Of a DNA stretch of 64,000 nt, positions 54,501-61,123 are shown piece after piece. Within the stretch, counting starts at the first letter, position 1; each line of letters starts with the position of its first letter. Made by a program: the position numbers and the translations under genes. The notes below the pieces were generated by a model. That model worked only from the letters and a program-made list of their open reading frames with translations, made no database searches and was not told the origin of the DNA. Source of the stretch: Pseudomonadota bacterium (GTDB taxonomy: Bacteria; Pseudomonadota; Gammaproteobacteria; Burkholderiales; Thiobacillaceae); assembly GCA_030653935.1 (NCBI GenBank), contig JAURYL010000006.1:1-64000 (forward strand), read 5' to 3'.

Positions 54501-55872
54501 TGACCGCCGAAACCAGACCCCAGAAGCGCCGCTCGCCGCCGGGCCGGGTCGGGGCCAGGAATACCGGTTCCCGCGCGATGATGCCGATGCCGCCCTGTTG
54601 CAGGCGCAGCGGTCCGGCCAGTACCGAGAGGCCGCTGTCGCGCGCGCGCAGGGCGGCTTGGCGTTGCTCGGGATGGGTGCGGTAGTCCAGGCCGATGGCG
54701 GCTTTGTTGCCCGCCAGCGGGTACATCAGGGAAATCACCAGGTCCGGAGCGGCGGCGATATTGCGCAGGGCATGGCGCTCATCCACCAGGTTGCGGGCGA
54801 TGCCGGCGAATTCGCTCTGGTCCATGTCCGGCTTGGCGGCGACGACCGCGGCGAGGCCATGCACCAGGAACAGGTTGGCGTTGACCACCCCTTCGAGACG
54901 GGCGCGCAGGGCGGACAGTTCGCCCTGCACGCTGGCCTTCTCCATTTCCAGCGCCCGCTGTTGGGCGAAATGTTCGATGACCCGTTCGCTGAAGAGCACC
55001 AGCAGCGCGGCGAGCAGGGCGAATATCCAGGCGCGTGGGCGACCGCCCAGGAAACCGGCCATGATCGCGGCGCTTGGCCGTACCCGCGAGGGAGGCGCCG
55101 CCTCTGGCTGGAGCACGGCGGCAATCTGGTGATGGGTGACCAGACCGATGAACTGGCCGTTGGCATCGGTCACCAGCAGCCGGCGAATTTTCAGTTCGTC
55201 CATGCGCCGGATGGCCTCGCCAAGCGACGCGCCGGGAAGGATGGCGGCGACAGGTCGGCTCATGGCTTCGCCGAGAGTGCGGGACAAACCGCTATCGCCT
55301 TCCTGGCTCATGCGCACCAGATCGCGCTCGGTGAGGATGCCGGCGGCTTCACCCGCCTTTTCCACGATCACGCAGTCCAGATGCTGCTTGGCCATCAGGT
55401 GCGCGGCTTCCCGGACCAGCGCGTCCTCGGGCAGAGTGGTCAGAGCCCGCAGCATTACCGAGGCCACGTCCCTGGAGCGAACCAGATGCTGAAATCCGAA
55501 ATGGCGGATGAAGTCGCCCTCGGTGACGATGCCCGCCAGCCGGCCCTCGCCGTCGACCACGATGAGATGGCGCACCTTATGCTCGGACATCAGGCCGTAG
55601 GCGGACAGGAAACCGAGCTCCGGCGTCGCGCTCATGGGCGGGCTGCTCATGACATCGGCCACCGCGAGCGCGTCCGGTTGTTCTCGCCGATAGGCCAGCA
55701 GCACCGCGTCGCGCTCGGTGAAGATGCCCAGAGGCTGCTGCCGCTCGTCCACCACCACCAGCGCGCTGACCCGTAACTCGCGCATCTGGGCGAGCGCCTG
55801 GGACACCGGCGTATCCGGTGCCACAGTGTGAACCGGGAAAGTCAGAATGTCGGCCAGGCTGGCGGTTTGCAT
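51574..55872 (-). CDS. Multi-sensor histidine kinase (4 CBS, CHASE, 5 PAS, HisKA, HATPase)
   Basis: A 1432-aa kinase. Four CBS motifs occupy residues 1-260. A membrane helix (AWIFALLAALLVLFSERVI) near 285 and a second near 540 enclose a CHASE-type extracytoplasmic domain. Five PAS segments follow (about 575, 695, 820, 945 and 1070). The HisKA box FTYTVSHDLKAPLRGIDGYSRLL has the phospho-accepting His near 1215, and the HATPase ends with NLIDNALKFT, VADNGIGFD and GTGVGLAIVRK. CBS domains bind adenine nucleotides, so this protein can combine energy charge, an external ligand and PAS signals. No response regulator is adjacent; the partner is unknown. Confidence 0.9.
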   Translation of the reverse strand: MQTASLADILTFPVHTVAPDTPVSQALAQMRELRVSALVVVDERQQPLGIFTERDAVLLAYRREQPDALAVADVMSSPPMSATPELGFLSAYGLMSEHKVRHLIVVDGEGRLAGIVTEGDFIRHFGFQHLVRSRDVASVMLRALTTLPEDALVREAAHLMAKQHLDCVIVEKAGEAAGILTERDLVRMSQEGDSGLSRTLGEAMSRPVAAILPGASLGEAIRRMDELKIRRLLVTDANGQFIGLVTHHQIAAVLQPEAAPPSRVRPSAAIMAGFLGGRPRAWIFALLAALLVLFSERVIEHFAQQRALEMEKASVQGELSALRARLEGVVNANLFLVHGLAAVVAAKPDMDQSEFAGIARNLVDERHALRNIAAAPDLVISLMYPLAGNKAAIGLDYRTHPEQRQAALRARDSGLSVLAGPLRLQQGGIGIIAREPVFLAPTRPGGERRFWGLVSAVIDAETLYHKAGLRDPGMGLDLALRGSNGSGAGGPVFFGDASIFARQPVALDITLPGGTWHMAALPAAGWGQNPDTSVNLIRLMGLLAAVAAAIMAFRLARGNQALRETAARWRESQNLFEHFMANLPAGAYIRDTADDHMLFQNRWLCDNLPCRDEAGAESPTARAMAAIDQRVLIEGQLRRQESLTAANGTPLVCDTQRFLIPRADGAPLVGGIISDVSARVRAEQKLASQSARLIALLKTIPDLVWLKDPEGVYLTCNPRFEQFFGAEEADILGKSDHDFVPAELADAFREKDRAAIAVGGPSVNEEWVTFASDGHRELLETIKTPVYDDQAKLLGVLGIARNITARKQAEAALRDSEARFLATFEQAAVGIALVSPEGHWLRVNQTLCDIVGYDQAELMTRTFQDITHPDDLDSDLGQVRRMLVREIDSYSMEKRCIRKDGGIVWINLSVSLVWKGDDGPDYFISVIEDIDARKAAESALQESETRYRSLLEKAPFPAVLSRVRDGILLYGNHRAEIQYGITREQGIGQAADGFYEDPAERVRFIEQMRQAGHVEDLEVRMRGRDGRPFWALVSASIVEFDNEPAIFAAINDISARKQIEAALQEQEAFFRLIAENMGDLVAVLDLEGRRLYNSPSYGKLFGDPEALKGTDSFAEIHPDDQERVRQVFRETIATGTGQRVAFRFVLPGGDVREMESQGGVIRRVDGTVERVVVVSRDITERKRMEDEIIQLNAELEGRVRLRTAELATANKELETFTYTVSHDLKAPLRGIDGYSRLLLEDHQGQLDEEGRLFLNNVRQGVDQMGELIEDLLAYSRMERRSLNGQQLDLSRQVAAILEERRADIEARGMRVDVTLEGLSVRADPDGLAMVLRNLIDNALKFTRDSQPPKLTIRGESGDNSTRLSVADNGIGFDMRFHDRIFEIFQRLQRAEEYPGTGVGLAIVRKAMQRMGGQIRAESAPGEGATFHLELPN

Positions 55873-56038
55873 GGGGCGATCTTCATCCGTGGAATAGGGA
55901 AACGACGTCGGTAAGACGGTGTATCGAACGGATGATGAGCGTGGTGGGCGGCTTGGGCAACCGCGATATAGGCGGGTTCTGGAGGGTGCCGCCCTTGGGG
56001 GAGGGTGATGTCGGTGCTACAGGATGGCGAAGTGCAAT

Positions 56039-56063
56039 AAAAAACGGGGGCCGAAGCCCCCGT
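56039..56063 (-). terminator. Terminator after the 37-codon gene
   Basis: On the minus strand, ACGGGGGC-TTCG-GCCCCCGT followed by a run of T. It is a perfect 8-bp stem with a TTCG tetraloop, 19 bases after the stop codon, and closes the transcript of the nir region. Confidence 0.9.
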
Positions 56064-56081
56064 AGTCGGGAATGCGCTGGT

Positions 56082-56195
56082 TCAGACCTTGACGATGTCG
56101 AACAGGTACAGGAGGCCGAAGTGGAAGACGATGAAGAGCGCGACGGCGTAGACGACGGCGGAGTTTTCGCTCTTTTCAAACATTTTCTGCATCAT
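56082..56195 (-). CDS. 37-aa single-helix membrane protein
   Basis: A short gene with GGAG seven bases before ATG 56195. It encodes 37 residues: a charged start (MMQKMFEKSENS), one hydrophobic helix (AVVYAVALFIVFHFGLLYLF) and the end DIVKV. A perfect terminator follows, and an FNR/DNR-like box precedes it, so it has the layout of a real, separately controlled gene. It lies after nirN. No family is recognised; small helices of this kind often stabilise membrane redox complexes, but that is only inference. Confidence 0.65.
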   Translation of the reverse strand: MMQKMFEKSENSAVVYAVALFIVFHFGLLYLFDIVKV

Positions 56196-56268
56196 GGGAG
56201 TGCTCCAAATAGGGGTTGCGTGTGGGGTGAACGATACCTATCCGTTCACCCTCGGTCGAGATGCCGAC

Positions 56269-56282
56269 TTGATAGATGTCAA
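56269..56282 (-). promoter_or_regulatory. FNR/DNR-like box upstream of the 37-aa gene
   Basis: On the minus strand TTGACATCTATCAA matches TTGAT-N4-ATCAA at 9 of 10 positions. It lies in the gap after nirN, with its centre about 80 bases before the ATG of the small gene. A loose -10-like stretch (GATAGGTAT) lies 35-40 bases downstream of the centre. Confidence 0.55.
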
Positions 56283-56285
56283 AGA

Positions 56286-57890
56286 TCAGTGGCTTGTCCC
56301 TTCTGAGAGCCGGGTCTTGTTCCACACGTTGTATTTACCCACCGGCCGCTTCATCGGCAGACGCTTGATTTCCTTCAGGGTCTTGGCGTCGTAGACGATG
56401 AGGGCGCCGTCCATTTCCCAGATGGAAACCAGGGCGTACTTGCCGTAGCGGTCGAATTCGACATGGGTGGCGGTCTTGCCCGGCATCGGGGTGAGGTTGG
56501 CGACGATCTCCAGGGTTTGCTTGTCGATGACGTGCATGATGTCGTGCTTCTGGCCGAAGAACACGTCCGCCCAGACATAGGGGCTGTTCTCGTGGCCGCG
56601 CAGGAAGAAGCCGGGGCCGGCGGTGGGGATGGTCTTGATGGTCTTCCATGTCTTCATGTCGATCACCGTGACCAGGCCATCCTTGAGGTTGGGCGAGGCC
56701 ATCACGCGTTGTGGCTTGCCCTGGTCGTCCAGCCTGTCCCAGGTGATGCCGGAGCCCAGATGCGGCATGCCGGCGAGATCCAGTTCCGCGATTTTGCGCC
56801 CGGCGCCGAGGTGGATGACCTGGCCTTTCGGGCTGCTGCGCGAGGCGCCGAGGATGTAGTCGTAGTTCTGGTCGAAGTAGAAATCGTCGAGGTAGTCGTC
56901 GAGGACGATATGCCGCACCGGCAGCGGGCCGGGTTCGGGGATGGCTTCCTTGAGTCGATAGTCGTGCACCAGGCCCTTGTAGACCGGGCGGCCGTCATAG
57001 GGGATTTCCCAGACTTCCGGGATGTCCTTGAGCGCGGCGATGAAGCTTTTGCGTGGGCGCGCGTCGTAGACCGCCGAGACGCGCGAGGTCTTGCCGGTAT
57101 TGCCGACCACCGGGATGACTTTGACCAGCGATAGGTCCTTGCCGTCCAGCGCCACCAGCGTGTGCGGCAGATAGTTGGCGGCCATCACGTATTTGCCGTC
57201 GCTGGACACCGCGACGTTGCGGGTGTTGATGCCGACGCGGGCTTCGGCCACCACTTTCAGGTTCCACAAGTCGAATTTGGTGATCCAGCCATCACGCGTC
57301 GCCCAGTAGACGAAGCGTCCATCCGGAGTGAACTTGGGGCCGCCGTGCAGGGCATAGCGGGTGGGGAAGCGGATGATCGGCTCCATCACGTCGCCATCCA
57401 GCACCGTGATGTGATGGTCGCCGTGTTCCACCACCAGGGTGATGTTCGTCGGATCGGCCTTGAATACCGGCTTGGCGGGGAGGTCGACGGCATCCTGGTA
57501 GACGATGTGCGAAGCCTTGATGTCCTCTTCATCCCATTTAGGCGGGTGCGTCGGCGGCGTATAGATCCACGCCGCCAGAGCCTTGATCTCGTCTTCGGTA
57601 AGAATCTCCTTGTAGGCCGGCATCTGGGTCGCGGGCAGGCCGTTGGCAATGGCTTTGGCGGCATCCGGCTTCTTCAGGCGGGCCAGCGATTCCGGCAGCA
57701 GGGTCGGCCCCATGCCGCCGAGGCGGTTGGGCGCGTGGCAGGAGAGGCAGTGGGTCTCGTAGAGTTTTTCCGGGTCGGGCGCGGCGTGGGACGGGCTGGC
57801 CAGCAGGGACAGGCCGACGAGGAGGGCATAGGGTGCGCCACGCGCACCGATTGTCTGGTGCGCGTGGCGCACCCTACCGAATAGCTTCAT
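56286..57890 (-). CDS. nirN: NirN, c-type cytochrome with heme d1-binding domain
   Basis: A 534-aa periplasmic protein. After a signal peptide (LLVGLSLLASPSHA) comes a cytochrome c domain with CLSCH near residue 50 and the axial-Met segment GLPATQMPAYKEIL near 90. The remaining roughly 400 residues form the d1-type eight-bladed propeller (FTPDGRFVYWATRDGWITKFDLWNL, VAVSSDGKYVMAANYLPHTLVALD). NirN is the dihydro-heme d1 dehydrogenase that completes heme d1 for NirS. The ATG lies one base after the nirJ stop. Codons 5 to 20 coincide with a perfect hairpin repeat, giving an unusually basic signal-peptide start (GRVRHAHQTIGARGAPYA). Confidence 0.9.
   Translation of the reverse strand: MKLFGRVRHAHQTIGARGAPYALLVGLSLLASPSHAAPDPEKLYETHCLSCHAPNRLGGMGPTLLPESLARLKKPDAAKAIANGLPATQMPAYKEILTEDEIKALAAWIYTPPTHPPKWDEEDIKASHIVYQDAVDLPAKPVFKADPTNITLVVEHGDHHITVLDGDVMEPIIRFPTRYALHGGPKFTPDGRFVYWATRDGWITKFDLWNLKVVAEARVGINTRNVAVSSDGKYVMAANYLPHTLVALDGKDLSLVKVIPVVGNTGKTSRVSAVYDARPRKSFIAALKDIPEVWEIPYDGRPVYKGLVHDYRLKEAIPEPGPLPVRHIVLDDYLDDFYFDQNYDYILGASRSSPKGQVIHLGAGRKIAELDLAGMPHLGSGITWDRLDDQGKPQRVMASPNLKDGLVTVIDMKTWKTIKTIPTAGPGFFLRGHENSPYVWADVFFGQKHDIMHVIDKQTLEIVANLTPMPGKTATHVEFDRYGKYALVSIWEMDGALIVYDAKTLKEIKRLPMKRPVGKYNVWNKTRLSEGTSH
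57829..57876. repeat. Perfect 20-bp-arm hairpin inside nirN signal-peptide codons
   Basis: Left arm 57829-57848 and right arm 57857-57876 are exact reverse complements (core gggtgcgccacgcgcacc) with an 8-base loop. It begins 14 bases after the nirN start codon and is translated in frame. It would form a very stable mRNA stem close to the start site. Confidence 0.92.
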
Positions 57891-57891
57891 G

Positions 57892-59067
57892 TCAAATCTC
57901 CAGAACTTGGGGCGCGCGATGTGAATGGACGAGGCCAATTTCCTCATCGCTCAGATAACAACCCGGGTCTTCCGCCCAGAAATCATCCGTGGTCTGCCAG
58001 GCGCGTACCCGGGTGTTGCCATTGCAAATGGCGAGATGGTCACAGCCGGCGCAACGGCCGGTTACCGGTCGCGGCGAGGTCTTCAGGCCGGCCATGAGCG
58101 GGTCGGAGGTGTCTTGCCAGATTTCCGAGAACGGCCGCTCGCGGACATTGCCCAGCGGGTAGTTCCACCACATGGTGTCCGGATGCACGACGCCGAGATT
58201 GTCGATGTTGGCGATGTTGACGCCGGAGGCGTTGCCGCCCCATTGCGCAAGCTTCTGACGGATGTGTTCCGCTTGTTCCGGGAAGCGTTCACGTACCCAG
58301 TTCAGCAGATAGGCGCCGTCGGCGTCGTTGTTGCCGGTGACGTATTCGCGCAGCTGTCCGGCCTGAACCTGTTGCAGGCAGCGCTCGAACAGGCGATCCA
58401 GCGCCGCTCGCGTGGTGCGGTGGTGGGCGTCGTCCTTCCGGTTCTTGTTGCCGCGCCCGGCGTAGTTGAGATGCGAGAGATAGAACTTGTGGATGCCTTC
58501 GTTTTCCGTGAGCGCCAGCAGGGCGGGGAAGTCGTCGGCGTTGTCCTGGGTGAGGGTGAAGCGGATGCCGACCTTGGCGCCGGCGTCGCGGCACAGGCGC
58601 ACGCCGTTCAGCGCAGCCTCGAACGCCCCCTCTTTGCGGCGGAAGCGGTCATGGGTGTCCGCAAGGCCGTCGAGGCTGATGCCGACGTAATCGAAGCCGG
58701 TGGCGGCGATGTCCGCCACATTTTTTTCATCGACCAGGGTGCCGTTGGTGGAAAGGCCGACATAGAAACCCATCGCCTTGGCGCGGCGGCCGATTTCGAA
58801 GATGTCCGGGCGCAGCAGCGGTTCGCCGCCGGAAAGGATCAACACCGGCACATGGAAGGCTTTGAGGTCGTCCATCACCTGGAACACTTCGGTGGTGGAA
58901 AGCTCGCCGGCGAAGTCCTTGTCCGCCGAGATCGAGTAACAGTGCTTGCAGGTGAGGTTGCAGCGACGCACCAGATTCCAGATTACAACCGGGCCGGGTG
59001 GCGCGCGCTTGGGCCCGAGCGGCGTCGGGTTGATGAGTTCCTGCATGAACTGGGTGACACGGAACAT
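57892..59067 (-). CDS. nirJ: Radical SAM heme d1 biosynthesis protein NirJ
   Basis: A 391-aa radical SAM enzyme. The Fe-S motif CNLTCKHCYSIS is near residues 36-47, LSGGEPLLRPDIFEI follows near 79, and the C-terminal cysteine-rich SPASM-like segment GRCAGCDHLAICNGNTRVRAW is near 340. NirJ removes propionate side chains from didecarboxysiroheme on the way to heme d1. It is followed by nirN after one base and preceded by the hemerythrin-like gene with a 46-base gap. Confidence 0.94.
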   Translation of the reverse strand: MFRVTQFMQELINPTPLGPKRAPPGPVVIWNLVRRCNLTCKHCYSISADKDFAGELSTTEVFQVMDDLKAFHVPVLILSGGEPLLRPDIFEIGRRAKAMGFYVGLSTNGTLVDEKNVADIAATGFDYVGISLDGLADTHDRFRRKEGAFEAALNGVRLCRDAGAKVGIRFTLTQDNADDFPALLALTENEGIHKFYLSHLNYAGRGNKNRKDDAHHRTTRAALDRLFERCLQQVQAGQLREYVTGNNDADGAYLLNWVRERFPEQAEHIRQKLAQWGGNASGVNIANIDNLGVVHPDTMWWNYPLGNVRERPFSEIWQDTSDPLMAGLKTSPRPVTGRCAGCDHLAICNGNTRVRAWQTTDDFWAEDPGCYLSDEEIGLVHSHRAPQVLEI

Positions 59068-59113
59068 CGGTTTCTCCTGTGGCGCCGACGAGTTCGGCCC
59101 GCGAGCGGGCCGC

Positions 59114-59635
59114 CTAAATCGGCGGTTGGTAGAGCGGGTACAACGTGGTTTCCTCGGTGGCGATGCGGCGGGTTAGGACCTGGGCGATAGCGTCCAGTTC
59201 CCGCGCAAATTCGGACCACGCCTCATCATTCCATTGCTCGCGTTCACTGTGGCGGAACAGGAACGAGGTCAGCGCCTTGCCGATGCCGCGCATCTCATGC
59301 TGGAAACCATGCACGACGTCGGCGTGTGCGGCATCACCGGTGTGTTGAACGTAGACGTAGAAGCGCACATTTTCCGTGAGCAGGTGGTCGCGTATGGCAT
59401 TGCCGAAGTCGCTCAGATTTTTCGTCAGCAGCTCGGCATTGCGTGCCTGACTGGCCGCGACAATACGCCCGAACAGTCCCTCCAGGCGGCGGTGGTCTTC
59501 GATCAGGTGGCTGACCAGATGCGGGTCATAGTGGATATGCGTGCCTGGCGCGGTCCCAGTGGCGGCTGATTCGGCCGCAGCGGTATCGTTGTCCGTCTGA
59601 CTTGACTGAAACCAGCGTTTGAGAAATTCGAACAT
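59114..59635 (-). CDS. Hemerythrin-like domain protein in the nir operon
   Basis: A 173-aa protein. Residues about 35-165 look like a HHE-type four-helix bundle: HLVSHLIEDHRRLEGLFGRI, FGNAIRDHLLTENVRFYVYVQH, FQHEMRGIGKAL and ATEETTLYPLYQPP, with His/Glu positions as for a di-iron site. It could sense or scavenge oxygen or nitric oxide. It is not one of the standard heme d1 genes but lies between nirH and nirJ on the same strand with short gaps, so it is co-transcribed. Confidence 0.8.
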   Translation of the reverse strand: MFEFLKRWFQSSQTDNDTAAAESAATGTAPGTHIHYDPHLVSHLIEDHRRLEGLFGRIVAASQARNAELLTKNLSDFGNAIRDHLLTENVRFYVYVQHTGDAAHADVVHGFQHEMRGIGKALTSFLFRHSEREQWNDEAWSEFARELDAIAQVLTRRIATEETTLYPLYQPPI

Positions 59636-59662
59636 GGCACGCTCCTGGGGTGGTTGTGTTTT

Positions 59663-60169
59663 TTATGTGATACGCAAGCCGGTCTTTTTCAGAATGCCCT
59701 GGCTGTAAAGAATATCCGACGCGTGGCAGGCCGGGCCCAGCAGGGCGCGGATCTCCTCGGCGTAGGCGGTCACTTCCTCGCGGGTCTTGCCGTGCAGCAT
59801 GGCGAACAAGTTGTAGGGCCATTGCGGACGGCGGCGTGGCCGCCGGTAGCAATGCGAGACGAAATCCAGGCGGCCGACCCGCTCGCCCAGTTCATCCACG
59901 AGTTCATCCGCCACGTCCCAGACCGACATGCCGTTGGCGTGGTAACCGAGGGCGTAATGGTTGGGTACCAGGCCGATGCGACGGATGGCGCCGCTCGCCC
60001 GCATTCGTTCCAGCCGCGCCATCACCTCTTCGGCGGGGATGCCGATTTTTTCGGCGATGGCGTGGTAGGGGCGTGGCACCAGCGGCAATCCGCCCTGGGT
60101 GGCGGCAATGAGGCGCAAATCCAGGCTGTCTACCGGCAGCTTTGCGCTGTTGGAGGTCGGATCGGCCAT
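59663..60169 (-). CDS. nirH: Heme d1 biosynthesis protein NirH (siroheme decarboxylase subunit)
   Basis: A 168-aa Lrp/AsnC-like protein: a helix-turn-helix-like start (LRLIAATQGGLPLVPRPYHAIAEKIGIPAEEVMARLERM), then HYALGYHANGMSVWDV and SHCYRRPRRRPQWPYNLFAMLHGKT, the NirH/NirL type end. NirD, NirL, NirG and NirH decarboxylate siroheme to 12,18-didecarboxysiroheme. It follows the truncated hemoglobin gene by 11 bases. Confidence 0.88.
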   Translation of the reverse strand: MADPTSNSAKLPVDSLDLRLIAATQGGLPLVPRPYHAIAEKIGIPAEEVMARLERMRASGAIRRIGLVPNHYALGYHANGMSVWDVADELVDELGERVGRLDFVSHCYRRPRRRPQWPYNLFAMLHGKTREEVTAYAEEIRALLGPACHASDILYSQGILKKTGLRIT

Positions 60170-60180
60170 GACTCAGGGCC

Positions 60181-60552
60181 TCAACACTCGACGATGTCCG
60201 CCTTGGTGCTGTCGATGAAGGCCAGAACCTCGCCACGTTCGCGCGCGGGTAGATTGAAAGCGTCCAGGGTGGCGTTGAGATGGCCCATGAAGGCCGTCCA
60301 GTCCGCCTCGCTGATGCGCATGCCCTTGTGCGACAGTTTCATGTCGCGGCCGGTGTAATACATCGGCCCGCCGGCGGCGTTGGAGAGAAAGTCCACCAGC
60401 AGTTGCTGTTCGCGCTGGAGGCCATCGTCACTCCGGTTTGCCCAGAAGCGGCCCAGCAGGGCGTCGCCAAACAGGCGGGGCAGCAGATTGTCGGCGACGG
60501 CGGCGACGGCGTCATAGCCGCCCAGGCGGGTGTATAGGGTTGCTTCGGTCAT
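60181..60552 (-). CDS. Group 1 truncated hemoglobin
   Basis: A 123-aa truncated hemoglobin. TLYTRLGGYDAVAAVADNLLPRLFGD is the A/B-helix start, FLSNAAGGPMYYTGRDMKLSHKGMRIS carries the glycine motif and the proximal His (KLSHKGM near residue 72). In the B helix, leucines stand where a Tyr is usual. Such globins convert nitric oxide to nitrate with oxygen. The gene lies between nirG and nirH in the nir operon, an unusual insertion that fits nitric oxide protection. Confidence 0.9.
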   Translation of the reverse strand: MTEATLYTRLGGYDAVAAVADNLLPRLFGDALLGRFWANRSDDGLQREQQLLVDFLSNAAGGPMYYTGRDMKLSHKGMRISEADWTAFMGHLNATLDAFNLPARERGEVLAFIDSTKADIVEC

Positions 60553-60587
60553 TTAACTTCTCCTGGAAGATGCGCTTCCGCGCTCAT

Positions 60588-61121
60588 TCATGCCTGCAAT
60601 TTCAGTTCTACAAAAAACTCCCGCTCCTTGGGGAAGCGGTAGATCGGGTAATTCGTCACGGATTCGATGTACTGGAAGGCGCTTTCCACTTTATCAGGGG
60701 TTTCCGCCGCGCCCACGAACCAGAGGTTCAGAGTGTGCCCGCGCCGGTAGTTGTGGGCGATTTCCGGTTGCGCGTTGACGAAGGCGGCGACACGGTCGAA
60801 ATCGTTATCCGGCAGCGACATCGCCGCAAGGATATTGGCGCCGCCGAGGCGGTCGGCGTTGAACAGCGGGCCGAAGCGGGTGAGGACGCCGGCCTGGAGC
60901 AGTTTGTCGATACGCTCGATCAGCTCGCGCTCGTCCAGGCCCAGGGTCCGCGCCGCCTCCAGGAACGGCCATTCGCAGATGGGAAAGCCGCCTTGCAGGT
61001 TGTTGACGATGCGACGGTCGGTTTCGTCCAGTTCCGCCCGCGAGCACTCGGCGTTTCGCCTGCTCACGTGCGTGGGGGCGGGGGGCTGCGTGCGTCGAGC
61101 CCCGCGTTTGACACCGGCCAT
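60588..61121 (-). CDS. nirG: Heme d1 biosynthesis protein NirG (siroheme decarboxylase subunit)
   Basis: A 177-aa Lrp-like protein. After a basic extension of about 25 residues comes DRRIVNNLQGGFPICEWPFLEAARTLGLDERELIERI and the NirG/NirD type segment IAHNYRRGHTLNLWFVGAAETPDKV. It works with the NirDL fusion and NirH. I start it at ATG 61121, two bases after the nirDL stop, with AGGTGG upstream. Confidence 0.88.
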   Translation of the reverse strand: MAGVKRGARRTQPPAPTHVSRRNAECSRAELDETDRRIVNNLQGGFPICEWPFLEAARTLGLDERELIERIDKLLQAGVLTRFGPLFNADRLGGANILAAMSLPDNDFDRVAAFVNAQPEIAHNYRRGHTLNLWFVGAAETPDKVESAFQYIESVTNYPIYRFPKEREFFVELKLQA

Positions 61122-61123
61122 GT

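Noticed and set aside
55883-56179. 98-codon minus-strand frame after the kinase gene
   Set aside because: Ser/Pro/Thr-rich translation overlapping the terminator and the better supported 37-codon gene in another frame.
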